Notes: generated by a model not told the origin, from the letters alone. Positions 26,723-35,203 are shown, counted from the stretch's first letter. The stretch is 64,000 bases of DNA from Microvirga sesbaniae (GCF_025460805.1 NZ_JAMXFJ010000005.1:116297-180296), one strand, 5' to 3'. Numbers and translations are program-made.

Positions 26723-27580
26723 TCAGCGAGGCGTGACGTCGAAGCCGAAATATTTCATTGAGAGCTTTTCGATCGTTCCATCGGCCTTCGCTTCGGTGAT
26801 GGCCTTGTCAAACATGGCTTTCAGCTCCGGATCGCTCTTGCGCAGGCCGACCGAGCTGCCGCGACCGAGCATGCCTCCCTGGAACCGCGGCCCTACGAGC
26901 GTCATCTCCTCGTTGCCGACCTTGGCGGCGGCGCCGGACAGGTACGCCGTCGACGCCATGATCGCGTCGATGCGCCCGGCCGTGAGATCGAGATCATGTT
27001 GCTCGGTCGTCTTGTATTCGCGGATCTCGGCGGTGCCCTTCAAGTATTTGTCGAGAAAATTCGCCGCGATCGACGACCCCTGCACGCCGATCGTCTTGCC
27101 TTTCAGGATCGGCTTGAGTTCCTCCACCGCGGCGGCGGCTCCTGCTTCATTGGTCGCCAATGAAAAGATCTTGCCGTTCAGGGGCATGGTCGCAAGCGGG
27201 CTCGACTTGAGAACGGCAAAGGTCTGACCCGTGGTGCCATAGGGCTGAGTGAAGGCCATGACCTCTTCACGCTTGGCGGTCGCCGACATTCCGGCCATGA
27301 TCGCGTCGAATTTGCCGGCGTTCAGCGCCGGTATGATGCCGTCGAAGGACTGAGCCTCGATCGTGCACTCGACTTTCATACGCTTGCACAGATCTTGGTA
27401 GAGATCGATCTCGAAACCATCGAGCGTTCCATCGGGCTTCGTGAGATTCCAAGGCGCGAAGGCCCCCTCCGTGGCGATCCGAACCTTCGTCCATGTCTTT
27501 TCCTGCGCCATCGCACCCGTCCCGAGGACAAGTGTCGCGCCGGTGAGCGCGAGCGCCAGAATCTTCCCGATTGTCTTCAT
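26723..27580 (-). CDS. ABC-type amino acid (Lys/Arg/Orn-like) periplasmic binding protein (285 aa)
   Basis: Periplasmic solute-binding protein of family 3. The ATG at 27580 follows AGGGAAGACC and opens a signal peptide (MKTIGKILALALTGATLVLG, cleavage near AMA-QE). The mature chain has the family phrases VRIATEGAFAPWNL, PDGTLDGFEIDLYQDLCKRM, AGMSATAKREEVMAF and a C-terminal IEKLSMKYFGFDVTP. It lies 13 bp after the amidohydrolase stop, in the same operon. Matching permease and ATPase genes are not present nearby, so it is an orphan receptor or works with a transporter elsewhere. Ligand class is inferred from general similarity to ArgT/HisJ/AotJ types. Confidence 0.85.
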   Translation of the reverse strand: MKTIGKILALALTGATLVLGTGAMAQEKTWTKVRIATEGAFAPWNLTKPDGTLDGFEIDLYQDLCKRMKVECTIEAQSFDGIIPALNAGKFDAIMAGMSATAKREEVMAFTQPYGTTGQTFAVLKSSPLATMPLNGKIFSLATNEAGAAAAVEELKPILKGKTIGVQGSSIAANFLDKYLKGTAEIREYKTTEQHDLDLTAGRIDAIMASTAYLSGAAAKVGNEEMTLVGPRFQGGMLGRGSSVGLRKSDPELKAMFDKAITEAKADGTIEKLSMKYFGFDVTPR

Positions 27581-27593
27581 GGTCTTCCCTCTG

Positions 27594-29120
27594 TTAGCCG
27601 TAGAGATGTGTGTTGTCGTGGAACGAACGGGCTGGATTTGACAGCAGCCACGAACCATCCTGCCGAGGCTTCATCAATTCCATTGCGCCGACAGGCGGGT
27701 TCACGTCATCCGGAATGGGATTCACGAAGGGCGTGCCGGCTAGTCGCTCACGCAGGTCAGCCTTCGCCGCGGCGATCAACGATGGAGTGAGGAAGAGATC
27801 GACCGCCGTTCCGGCCATGACCTTGGCCGCATGTTCCATTCCCTTGTGAGCCGCAGGCGCTTTTCCCTGCGCTACGAGCTGCCAGGAATGGCCAGGTGTG
27901 CCTATGGCGTAGGTGGCACCGCGCATCTGAACGGTCGGAACCACCCAGCTGACGGTCCCAACATCTGTGGATCCCACGAAAGATCCGTCACCACTGTCGG
28001 GCGGGAAGATCGTGTCGCAGAGAGGGACGCCCGTGCGTGGCTTGAGACCAAAGCGCGCGAAGGACGACTTGATGTCTTCATCGGTCAGAGTTTTTTGAAT
28101 CTCTGCTGCGAAGGCCTTGTCCTGATCGTCAAAGATGGGGGGGCCGAGACGCTCCAGGTTCCGGTGCATGAGCTGCTCGAGCGGCGTGTTGCCGACGAGA
28201 TTGGCATCTCCACTGACGATCTCGCTGCGGACCGTCGTCTCAGTCATGAGTGCCGCGCCTTCGGCAATCTTCTTCACCCGGCGAAGCAATCCTTGCATCT
28301 CCGGCAGGTCACGGGCACGAATCAGGTAACGCACCGTCGCGCTGGCCTGCACGACGTTCGGCGCCGAACCTCCGGTGTCGGTAATGGCATAATGGATGCG
28401 CGCCGTGCTCGGCATATGCTCGCGCATGTAGTTCACGCCAACATTCATGAGTTCCACGGCATCGAGGGCGCTTCGCCCGAGGTGCGGCGACGCTGCCGCA
28501 TGGGAGGCCCGCCCGCTGAAGTGGAAATTGATCTCGTTGCATGCCAGCGAGATCGGATTGTTCACACCTGCAAAGGGCGCCGGATGCCAGGAAATGGCGA
28601 TATCGACGTCGTCGAATACTCCTGCCCGGACCATGAATCCCTTGGCAGACCCACCTTCCTCGGCCGGGCAGCCGTAATAGCGGATGCGCCCCTTCAAGCC
28701 ATGGGCCTCCAGATAATCCTTCACAGCCGTGGCCGCCATCAACGAACCGCTTCCAAGCAGGTTATGACCGCACCCATGTCCATTGCCGCCCTCGGTGACG
28801 GGCTTCTTTTCCGCGAGTCCTGCGACTTGGCTGAGGCCTGGCAGGGCATCGTACTCGCCCAGAATGGCGATGACGGGCCCGCCTTCGCCCGCCTCGCCCA
28901 TGACGGCCGTCGGGATACCGGCGACGTTTTGAGCGATGCGAAAACCCTGCTGTTCAAGAACCGCCATGTGCTCGGCACAGGAGCGGCGCTCTTCAAAGTT
29001 CAGCTCGGGCATGTCCCATACGCGATCGCTGAGGTCAAAAAAGATACCTCGTTTCGCTTCGACCAGGCCCCAGACATCCGAGACGTTTTTTCCAGACACG
29101 CGCCACCCTCTTCTTCCCAT
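27594..29120 (-). CDS. M20 family amidohydrolase, AbgB-like (508 aa)
   Basis: Cytosolic dinuclear-metal amidohydrolase that should split an acyl or aroyl-amino acid. The order of motifs matches E. coli AbgB (p-aminobenzoyl-glutamate hydrolase subunit B): LGEYDALPGLSQVAGL, NGHGCGHNLLGSG (metal His), YGCPAEEGGSAKGFMVR (Glu pair), SWHPAPFAGV, SPHLGRSALDAVELM, HYAITDTGGSAPNVVQA and the late AAHKGMEHAAKVMAG. Two starts are possible: ATG 29120 or GTG 29099, the latter preceded by GGAAGAAGAGGG. The partner subunit AbgA and transporter AbgT are not here; instead a periplasmic amino-acid receptor follows, so the natural substrate may be another N-acyl amino acid. The divergent GntR gene probably regulates it. 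Confidence 0.87.
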   Translation of the reverse strand: MGRRGWRVSGKNVSDVWGLVEAKRGIFFDLSDRVWDMPELNFEERRSCAEHMAVLEQQGFRIAQNVAGIPTAVMGEAGEGGPVIAILGEYDALPGLSQVAGLAEKKPVTEGGNGHGCGHNLLGSGSLMAATAVKDYLEAHGLKGRIRYYGCPAEEGGSAKGFMVRAGVFDDVDIAISWHPAPFAGVNNPISLACNEINFHFSGRASHAAASPHLGRSALDAVELMNVGVNYMREHMPSTARIHYAITDTGGSAPNVVQASATVRYLIRARDLPEMQGLLRRVKKIAEGAALMTETTVRSEIVSGDANLVGNTPLEQLMHRNLERLGPPIFDDQDKAFAAEIQKTLTDEDIKSSFARFGLKPRTGVPLCDTIFPPDSGDGSFVGSTDVGTVSWVVPTVQMRGATYAIGTPGHSWQLVAQGKAPAAHKGMEHAAKVMAGTAVDLFLTPSLIAAAKADLRERLAGTPFVNPIPDDVNPPVGAMELMKPRQDGSWLLSNPARSFHDNTHLYG

Positions 29121-29176
29121 GGTCGACCTGAAGCTGCATTCCTGCTTGTCGACTCAGGGGCACAATTTCCGCCAAA

Positions 29177-29188
29177 ATTGGTACCAAT
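29177..29188. promoter_or_regulatory. Probable GntR operator, ATTGGTACCAAT
   Basis: A perfect 12-bp palindrome in the 183-bp divergent gap, 57 bp upstream of the amidohydrolase start and 115 bp before the GntR start. TTGGTACCAA resembles FCD-type GntR sites (TGGTnnACCA-like). Confidence 0.5.
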
Positions 29189-29303
29189 ATCATGCATGCT
29201 GGTTGCAAGGATGCAAGGGGGGAGGCGACAATCCGTTTGGCGGCGCCGAATTTTCTGCCTAAAGAAGAAGCAATGCCTAACCCGATCGTTGCGACATCAT
29301 GAC

Positions 29304-29939
29304 ATGACTGGAACAGAACCTCGCTCAAAGAAGGCTTGGATGACTGTCGCGGACCTGATCGCTCGCGACGTCAGAGCAGGCACATTCGCTCCAGGCACAT
29401 GGTTGAAGCAGATCGATCTCGAACATCGCTATCGGTTCGGTCGACCGGATGTAAGGCGTGCGCTCGATTATCTTGCGCAGAAGCGTCTGGTGCAGCATGT
29501 CCCCAATCGCGGCTACCATGTCGTTCTGCCGGACAGCGACCAGACCGCCCATATTCTCGAGCTGCGCGTAATTCTTGAAACAGCCGCTGTCGACAGCATC
29601 GTGGCCCATGCGACGCCTGAGGCGATCAGGGGAATAGAAGCGCTTGCCCGGAAGTTCGATGAGCTGATTCTCCATGGAACGGTCCTCGAGCAATACGAAG
29701 CCAATCTCGCCTTCCACCACGAGCTGCTCAGTCTGTGCTCAAATCCGGAGCTCCTCACTCTTGTAACGGATCTCCGCAGCAGGACGTCCTCTGCATTGGC
29801 CGGTCAATGGAGCACACGGGCGCGCGTCGAGCAGTCGAGCCGAGAGCATCACCAGATGATCAAGGCCCTTGACGCGCGAGACGCTCAGCAGCTCAAAGAC
29901 ATCATCACGCGGCACATCCGCCAGCCGAAAGAGCGATGA
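29304..29939 (+). CDS. GntR-family (FCD-type) transcriptional regulator (211 aa)
   Basis: A metabolite-responsive DNA-binding protein. The start MTGTEPRSKKAWMTVADLIA at 29304 is chosen because the upstream part of the long open frame is antisense to the amidohydrolase. The N-terminal winged helix (residues 10-75) shows LIARDVRAGTFAPGTWLKQ, YRFGRPDVRRALDYLAQKRLV and HVPNRGYHV. The C-terminal helical ligand domain (85-205) has ELRVILETAAVDSIV, FHHELLSLCSNPEL and EHHQMIKALDARDAQ, whose acidic and His residues fit the FCD metal/carboxylate pocket. The divergent M20/binding-protein operon is its likely target. Confidence 0.87.
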   Translation: MTGTEPRSKKAWMTVADLIARDVRAGTFAPGTWLKQIDLEHRYRFGRPDVRRALDYLAQKRLVQHVPNRGYHVVLPDSDQTAHILELRVILETAAVDSIVAHATPEAIRGIEALARKFDELILHGTVLEQYEANLAFHHELLSLCSNPELLTLVTDLRSRTSSALAGQWSTRARVEQSSREHHQMIKALDARDAQQLKDIITRHIRQPKER

Positions 29940-29960
29940 AGAGGCGGGGCGCGTTGGGAA

Positions 29961-30653
29961 TCATGCGTTCGCAACGAGCGATCTGAGATCCCCACCCTCG
30001 ACAAACGCTTCCAACACGGCCCCGAGCTTCCCGACATCCTTTAAATAGGGAAAGGTATTGTGTCCCGTTCCCAGTTCTATGATTTCGGTGCGCGGGAACT
30101 CGCCCAGTCGGCGCGCGACGCGCATGTCAAATGCATTCTGCTTGCCAACCAGAACCGTGATTGAGCTCTTGGAGTTCGAAGACAGGACGGGGGTCAGATC
30201 CCCGCATTCGAGCGGCGTGCTCCCTAAATGACGGATGCTCAGACTGCCCGGAGTGTTCAGGATGATCTCCGGGCCAGAGGCCAAGATGCGATCAGCCCCA
30301 ACGCCGACGCCGATGCCCAACGCGGGGAATGCTCCCATCGAATGTCCCAGACACAGGATTTCGTGGTCGTAGAAACTCGTTTTCACATCCTGGAGGAACG
30401 CGAGAAGCCCCGAATAGGAAGAGGCGACTCCCGGGACCCCGGTCTGATACCACTGGCTCAAACCCGGATTCAAGAAGAGCTTCTTACAGTCGATATGGCG
30501 AAGAAAATTGGAATGCGACCGCGTTCCAAGCGTCTGGTTGATATATGCGAAGACGATCAGCAGCTTCTTGCGATCGGAATCCTGCTCGAAGATCAGGTGG
30601 TCCGAATTTTCAATGAAGTTCGATCGAGTTCCGATCCGTTCTTGCAACACCAC
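29961..30653 (-). CDS. Alpha/beta-hydrolase-like protein (230 aa)
   Basis: No precise family recognised. A nucleophile elbow GHSMG (Ser105) follows the strand HEILCLG, and a late GTGHNTFPYLKD could supply the catalytic His. The strand KLLIVFAYINQ near residue 30 is the usual start of the fold. There is no signal peptide. It sits beside the polysaccharide cluster on the minus strand, downstream of the ExpG-like regulator. Such small hydrolase-like proteins accompany surface-polysaccharide and two-partner clusters, but the substrate is unknown. Moderately A/T-rich for the window. Confidence 0.65.
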   Translation of the reverse strand: MVLQERIGTRSNFIENSDHLIFEQDSDRKKLLIVFAYINQTLGTRSHSNFLRHIDCKKLFLNPGLSQWYQTGVPGVASSYSGLLAFLQDVKTSFYDHEILCLGHSMGAFPALGIGVGVGADRILASGPEIILNTPGSLSIRHLGSTPLECGDLTPVLSSNSKSSITVLVGKQNAFDMRVARRLGEFPRTEIIELGTGHNTFPYLKDVGKLGAVLEAFVEGGDLRSLVANA

Positions 30654-30867
30654 AGGATCATTCCTTATCCACCTTCACCGCCTGTTGCCGGCATTCACCC
30701 GCCTCGACGGCGGCGGCCGGAACCTCGGCCGCTCGTCTTCGGACGGGGCGTTCTTCAATCAGCTGCTGGAACGCCCCGCATCGAGCCAGGGAAGCCCGCT
30801 CTGCCGAAGAGCTGCGCATGGCTTCCAGAGCGCTTCGGGGTGAGCGCACGACTGCAACGAAATTCGA
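30654..30867. other. Spacer with a doubtful 63-codon minus-strand frame
   Basis: An open frame at 30658-30849 (minus) would encode a Glu/Arg/Ala-rich peptide starting MRSPRSALEAMRSS. It has no domain and no clear ribosome site, and it may be non-coding. Nothing else is seen between the hydrolase-like gene and the regulator. Confidence 0.3.
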
Positions 30868-31482
30868 TCAGTCATCCGAGCCCATGTCGCGATAGCGAAC
30901 GGCGCTGCTCCATGTCTGCTCGATGCGCTTCAGCGTCCTGAATGTGGTTTCCAGGTCGCGCATCTCCGCCTCGTTTCGCGCCACAAGCTGCTGATAGGCT
31001 TTGTCGTTCCGCCTGATCAGGTCGCACAAGGCCCGCCCTTTCTCCGACAGACGGATGCGTGCGGACCGGCGATCCCGCTCCGAGGCTGTGCGAATGACAT
31101 ATTCGGCTTCGACGAGCCGCTTCAGACTGTAAGACGCATTCGAGCCGAGATAATAGCCACGCTCGATCAGGTCGCGAACCGACAGCTCGTTCGACCCGAT
31201 GGTGAACAGCATCATCACCTGGGACGGACTCAAGTCGTCGATGCCGGCTTCAATCAAATCGGCTCGCACGAGGTCGAGCGAACGCCGATGCAATCTCTCG
31301 ATAACCCTGACGATCTCGATATGGGTGATACCTGTCTGCTCTGCCTGAGGAGCCTCAGGGCCCTCCGCGCGGCGCGCCGGCTCGACATTCCTCCGGTGGA
31401 GCGCCTGCAACGTTGCCGGAAGTTTGGACTCCGACTCATCCTGAGCGACAATCCAAGGCAAGGAGTTTGATATATTTTGCAC
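30868..31482 (-). CDS. MarR-family regulator, ExpG/WggR-like (204 aa)
   Basis: Predicted regulator of the exopolysaccharide cluster. A variable 55-residue N-terminus precedes the winged-helix core: IERLHRRSLDLVRADLIEAG, LSPSQVMMLFTIG, then ELSVRDLIERGYYLGSNASY as the recognition helix, and the wing ASERDRRSARIRLSEKG. The YYLGSNxSYxLKxLV signature marks the group that includes S. meliloti ExpG/WggR and similar rhizobial proteins, as I recall them. The start is a GTG eight bases after a GGGG ribosome site. A perfect 33-bp palindrome lies 22 bp upstream of the start codon, between this gene and the divergent type I secretion gene, suggesting autoregulation plus control of secretion. Position next to the ABC/adaptor/RTX genes copies the expG-expD1-expD2-expE1 order. 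Confidence 0.82.
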   Translation of the reverse strand: MQNISNSLPWIVAQDESESKLPATLQALHRRNVEPARRAEGPEAPQAEQTGITHIEIVRVIERLHRRSLDLVRADLIEAGIDDLSPSQVMMLFTIGSNELSVRDLIERGYYLGSNASYSLKRLVEAEYVIRTASERDRRSARIRLSEKGRALCDLIRRNDKAYQQLVARNEAEMRDLETTFRTLKRIEQTWSSAVRYRDMGSDD

Positions 31483-31748
31483 ATTATACCCCGTTATCGT
31501 TCAATTAAATTAGTTCGAAATTCGAACTAATTTAATATTTCTCTTGGCGTTGGCTTTTTATCCAAGAAGTTATTTGGACAAACGGACAGACCTTATTGTC
31601 GTTTCCACTGCCAGAGCCTTTTTATTGTTAGGCGAATCATACTTTATGGGTAGACGTTCTGCCATCAGTGATTCATAAATTCCTTCGAATAACTTTTAGG
31701 CAAAATTGAGATCTGCCGCATCATTGCCTCTTTTGGAGTCACTTCTGC
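31483..31748. promoter_or_regulatory. A/T-rich divergent promoter region of regulator and secretion operon
   Basis: A 266-bp spacer markedly richer in A/T than its surroundings. It holds the 33-bp palindrome at 31504-31536, an imperfect inverted repeat CTTGG/CCAAG near 31542-31566 and several T-runs. The ABC gene start follows GGAG by eleven bases. Low GC upstream of exopolysaccharide genes often marks binding by MucR/Ros-type or H-NS-like proteins, which is inference here. Confidence 0.5.
31504..31536. promoter_or_regulatory. Perfect 33-bp palindrome, probable MarR/ExpG-like operator
   Basis: Two 16-bp arms (31504-31519 and 31521-31536) are exact reverse complements around a single central A at 31520. 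The core GTTCGAAATTCGAAC (31513-31527) reappears, reverse-complemented, at 34929-34943 in front of the RTX gene. It lies between the divergent regulator and ABC transporter. Confidence 0.8.
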
Positions 31749-33470
31749 ATGACGAAAATGGCCCATCCAGAAGCCGCCGAAACCCTCCACCAAGGGCGCA
31801 GAGCGTTTGCAAGCGGGATCGCCTATGCGGGGGCCCTGAGCGCCATCATCAACGTGCTTCAGCTGACGGTTCCTCTCTTCATGCTGCAGGTTCATGACCG
31901 TGTCGTGAACAGTCAAAGCACGGACACGCTGATCATGCTGATCATCGTCTCCGTCATCGGCCTGGCCATCTATTGCATCCTCGATTATGTGCGCGCCCTC
32001 ACCTATCAGGTCATGGCGAGCAAGCTGATCAGAAAACTGAACCTTCCCGTCTTGGAGGCCGCCATATCCGCCTCGGTCACGAAGGGAATCTCCAAGTCCA
32101 GTCAAGCGATCCGTGATCTCAACGACATTCGGTCATTTATCGTTGGGAACGCCATCAGTGTTCCGCTGGAGGCATTTTGGGCACCCATCTTCCTTGCCGT
32201 CCTGTTTGCCCTCCATTGGCTTTATGGCCTGGTCGCCCTGACTTCGGCCGTCATCATCATCTCTCTCAGCCTGCTGTCCGATTTTCTGACGCGCCGAGCC
32301 ATGAAGCGCGCCAATGAGTCCTCTCTGCACAACATCAGCGAAATCGGCGGCACCCTTCGCCATGCTGAGGCGGTCGAAGCCATGGGAATGCTTCCGGCCC
32401 TCTCGGAGCGTTGGCGGCTGTCCCAATTGCACACGCAGGACCTTCTCGATGTGGTGACACGGCGCAGCCGAGCCATGGCATCGTTCACCCGGACCTGCCG
32501 CTATGTCATGCAGATCGCGGTTCTGTCGGTCGGCGCGATCCTGGTCATCCGACAGGAAGTCAGCCCAGGGTCGATGGTGGCCTCGAGCATTATCATGGGT
32601 CGCATGCTTCTGCCCTTCGACTCCATGGTCGACGGCTGGCGACAATGGGTGCTTGCCATGGCGGCCTGGAAGAATGTGAAGGCGCTTCTCGAACATCAAG
32701 CCCCCAAGCGTGAAACCAGGCCGACACCGCGCACTCAGGGCGAACTCACGGTCGACCGGCTGGTCTTTGCCCCTCCCGGCTCAGATGTGCCCGTGCTCAA
32801 AGGGCTCTCGTTCACCCTGCGCCCTGGCGAGGTGCTCGGCATCGTCGGCCCCTCGGCGGCCGGCAAGTCCACTCTTGCCAGGGCGTTGATCGGGGTGATC
32901 AAGCCGACATCCGGCGGCGTCTATCTCGACGGCAACAACGTTTATCTCTGGGAGCGCGGTTCCTTCGGCGACATGGTCGGCTACTTGCCACAGAGCGTGT
33001 CGCTTCTCGACGGGACGATCAGGGACAACATCGCCCGCATGCGGGAAGCCGACCCCCGTCTGGTGCTGGAAGCGGCCCGCCTCGCCGACGTTCATGACAT
33101 GATTGGCCGCCTTCCCCTTGGGTACGATACGATGCTGGGAGATGGCGGCCACGCCCTCTCAGGGGGCCAGCGGCAGCGGATCGGGCTCGCACGGGCAGTC
33201 TACGGCAGGCCGCGCCTGATCGTTCTCGACGAACCAAACTCCAATCTCGATACCGACGGCGAACGGGCCCTCGTACGGACGATCGAGACCCTGCGTGCGG
33301 ATGGAGCGATCATCATCCTGATCGCACACCGACCTTCCGTCATGCAGGCCGCCGACAAGCTCATGGTCCTGCAGGAGGGCAGGATCAGCCAATTCGGCCC
33401 GCGAACTTCAGTCGTCAGCGCAATCACGCCCGGCGAGAAGCCGATGGCCGCCGTGAAGGGAAGCGCATGA
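31749..33470 (+). CDS. Type I secretion ABC transporter ATPase/permease (573 aa)
   Basis: Inner-membrane energiser of a type I secretion system (PrtD/PrsD/ExpD1-like). The membrane domain (about 20-310) has five or six hydrophobic segments. The nucleotide-binding domain has Walker A GPSAAGKST (367-375), Q-loop YLPQSVSLLDGTIRDNI, signature [14 protein letters not shown] and Walker B LIVLDEPNSNLD. There is no N-terminal C39 peptidase domain, as expected for exporters of C-terminal-signal RTX proteins. Its stop overlaps the adaptor start (ATGA). The immediate cargo is probably the RTX protein at 35204; the large RTX proteins at 595-13200 are further candidate cargos. Confidence 0.92.
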   Translation: MTKMAHPEAAETLHQGRRAFASGIAYAGALSAIINVLQLTVPLFMLQVHDRVVNSQSTDTLIMLIIVSVIGLAIYCILDYVRALTYQVMASKLIRKLNLPVLEAAISASVTKGISKSSQAIRDLNDIRSFIVGNAISVPLEAFWAPIFLAVLFALHWLYGLVALTSAVIIISLSLLSDFLTRRAMKRANESSLHNISEIGGTLRHAEAVEAMGMLPALSERWRLSQLHTQDLLDVVTRRSRAMASFTRTCRYVMQIAVLSVGAILVIRQEVSPGSMVASSIIMGRMLLPFDSMVDGWRQWVLAMAAWKNVKALLEHQAPKRETRPTPRTQGELTVDRLVFAPPGSDVPVLKGLSFTLRPGEVLGIVGPSAAGKSTLARALIGVIKPTSGGVYLDGNNVYLWERGSFGDMVGYLPQSVSLLDGTIRDNIARMREADPRLVLEAARLADVHDMIGRLPLGYDTMLGDGGHALSGGQRQRIGLARAVYGRPRLIVLDEPNSNLDTDGERALVRTIETLRADGAIIILIAHRPSVMQAADKLMVLQEGRISQFGPRTSVVSAITPGEKPMAAVKGSA

Positions 33471-34855
33471 AGAAGCGTTCAGACATGATGGTGCGGACAC
33501 AATCGCGCCCCACGCCAACCATGGTCGCGGATCTCGAAACGGCGAAAGACCGCTTCCGATCTCGGGATCCTGCCGAACCTTCCTATCGTGGCCCAGTGAT
33601 TGCCGGCCTGGCGACCATCTTCCTTGGTCTCGGAGGCCTCACCACGTGGGCCTTCTCAGCCCATCTCGACAGCGCCGCGATTGCAGCCGCCACAGTCGTG
33701 GTCGATTCCAAGCGCAAGACCATCAGCCATCTCGAAGGCGGGATTCTCAAAACGCTGCTTGCCCGCGAGGGAGAGATCGTGCAGGCCGGGCAGCCGCTCC
33801 TCCGCCTCGACGATACGCGGGCAAAGGCCGAGTTGGAGCAGTTGCGCTCCAGGCGGATCGGCCTGGAGGCGAGGCTCGTGCGCCTTCGAGCCGAGCAGTC
33901 CGGGCTGGAGGATCTCACCTTTCCCGAGAACCTGATCCAGGCCGGTGGGCCGACGGCAGAGGAGATCCTGAAGGCCGAGCGAAAGGTCTTCAGGGCCCGG
34001 CGCGAGATGTTCGACCGCCGCGTCGATATTCAGCGCAAGACGATCGAGCAGCAGGTGGCGGAACTCCAGGCCGTGAAGTCTCAGACCGACGCGAATACCC
34101 GCCAATCGGAACTGCTCGACCGGGAGCTCAAGGCCATCGCGAGCCTCGTCGAAAAGGGCTATGCGCCGCGTCCGCGCCTTACGGAGATGCAGACACGAGA
34201 AAGTCAGCTCCAGGGCAACGCTGGCGAACTGGCGTCCCGCAAGGCGAAAGCCGAACAGGCCAAGGCTGCGGCGGAGCTGGAGATTCTTTCTCTCGGCAAC
34301 GACTTTCAGCAGCAGGTCGCTTCGGACATCCAGACCGCGCAACTCGAACTGGCCGACACGGTCGGACGGATAGACGCCGCGACCGATGTCTTGCGGCGTA
34401 TCGAGATCGTCTCCCCTGAGAGAGGCATCGTGACGAATATCCGCTCCCATACCCTCGGCAGCGTCATCGGCGCCGGACAGCCCATTCTCGATATCGTACC
34501 CGAGAACGAGCCCTTGATCGTCGAGGCGAAGATCGGCCTGCGTGACGTCGATTCTGTCCGAGTTGGCGCACCGGTCCAAATCCGGCTGACAGCCTATAAC
34601 AGCCGCAGCACCCCGCCTCTCGCGGGAAAGCTGACCTACCTTTCGGCCGACCAGCAGATGGACGATCGCAACAATTATGCCTACTTCGTCGCACGCGCTG
34701 AAATCGAACCGGAAAGCCTCAAGGCGAATTCCACCACGACCCTTTACCCCGGAATGCCCGCAGAGGTCCTGATCATCAACAAGCCGAGACGCGCCATCGA
34801 TTACCTGCTGGCTCCCATCACTGAAAGCTTCGACCGGGCCTTCAGGGAGGAATAG
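33467..34855 (+). CDS. HlyD-family type I secretion membrane-fusion protein (462 aa)
   Basis: Periplasmic adaptor linking the ABC protein to a TolC-type outer-membrane channel (PrsE/ExpD2-like). A cytosolic tail of about 42 residues precedes one membrane helix (43-65). A biotinyl-lipoyl-like strand KRKTISHLEGGILKTLL and a long coiled coil (about 110-300, rich in Glu/Lys/Gln heptads) follow. The second half-motif is IVSPERGIVTNIRSHTLGSVI, then the membrane-proximal beta-barrel and a final TLYPGMPAEVLI. The four-base overlap with the ATPase gene indicates coupled translation. No TolC homologue is in the window. Confidence 0.92.
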   Translation: MKKRSDMMVRTQSRPTPTMVADLETAKDRFRSRDPAEPSYRGPVIAGLATIFLGLGGLTTWAFSAHLDSAAIAAATVVVDSKRKTISHLEGGILKTLLAREGEIVQAGQPLLRLDDTRAKAELEQLRSRRIGLEARLVRLRAEQSGLEDLTFPENLIQAGGPTAEEILKAERKVFRARREMFDRRVDIQRKTIEQQVAELQAVKSQTDANTRQSELLDRELKAIASLVEKGYAPRPRLTEMQTRESQLQGNAGELASRKAKAEQAKAAAELEILSLGNDFQQQVASDIQTAQLELADTVGRIDAATDVLRRIEIVSPERGIVTNIRSHTLGSVIGAGQPILDIVPENEPLIVEAKIGLRDVDSVRVGAPVQIRLTAYNSRSTPPLAGKLTYLSADQQMDDRNNYAYFVARAEIEPESLKANSTTTLYPGMPAEVLIINKPRRAIDYLLAPITESFDRAFREE

Positions 34856-35203
34856 TCCGACATTCGGCACGAGCGACATTTGGGCGGTTTCCTGCCGCAA
34901 GTCAGCGACAGGCCGCACCCGAAATTTCGTTCGAATTTCGAACTAGATCCCTTTCATTCAAGAAATAAGATCATACTAAACATAAATAATATTGTCCTAA
35001 AACTAGCGATAATTGCACGTAAATCCGAAATACTACTTTAGTATTTACAATAACTACTTATTGCTATACTTGATGTCTGCCGGGACATTCTCGACATAGG
35101 CATTTCCCGGAAATCTCCTTGCGCAGAAAGCGCTTCATTTTGGCTCGAACATGCAACCGGGCGCGTCGCGGCTTGCCCGGTGCTGACAATAAGGATGAGA
35201 GAT
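34856..35203 (+). promoter_or_regulatory. A/T-rich regulatory region before the RTX gene
   Basis: This 348-bp gap has strikingly low GC from about 34945 to 35095. Besides the operator copy at 34929-34943 it contains perfect inverted repeats AAATACTA/TAGTATTT (35028-35046) and CAATAA/TTATTG (35048-35063). A possible sigma-70 promoter is TTTACA (35044-35049) and TATACT (35065-35070), though the 15-bp spacer is short. It likely starts a transcript separate from the secretion genes. Confidence 0.5.
34929..34943. promoter_or_regulatory. Second copy of the GTTCGAATTTCGAAC operator
   Basis: A perfect 15-bp palindrome around T34936, identical to the reverse complement of 31513-31527. The shared word extends to GTTCGAATTTCGAACTA. 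It is 261 bp upstream of the RTX start, and its placement before an expE1-like gene matches where ExpG is recalled to bind in S. meliloti. Confidence 0.72.

Noticed and set aside
27831..29303. N-terminal 490 codons in frame with the GntR gene
   Set aside because: They are antisense to the M20 amidohydrolase gene. The GntR winged helix begins right after the ATG at 29304.
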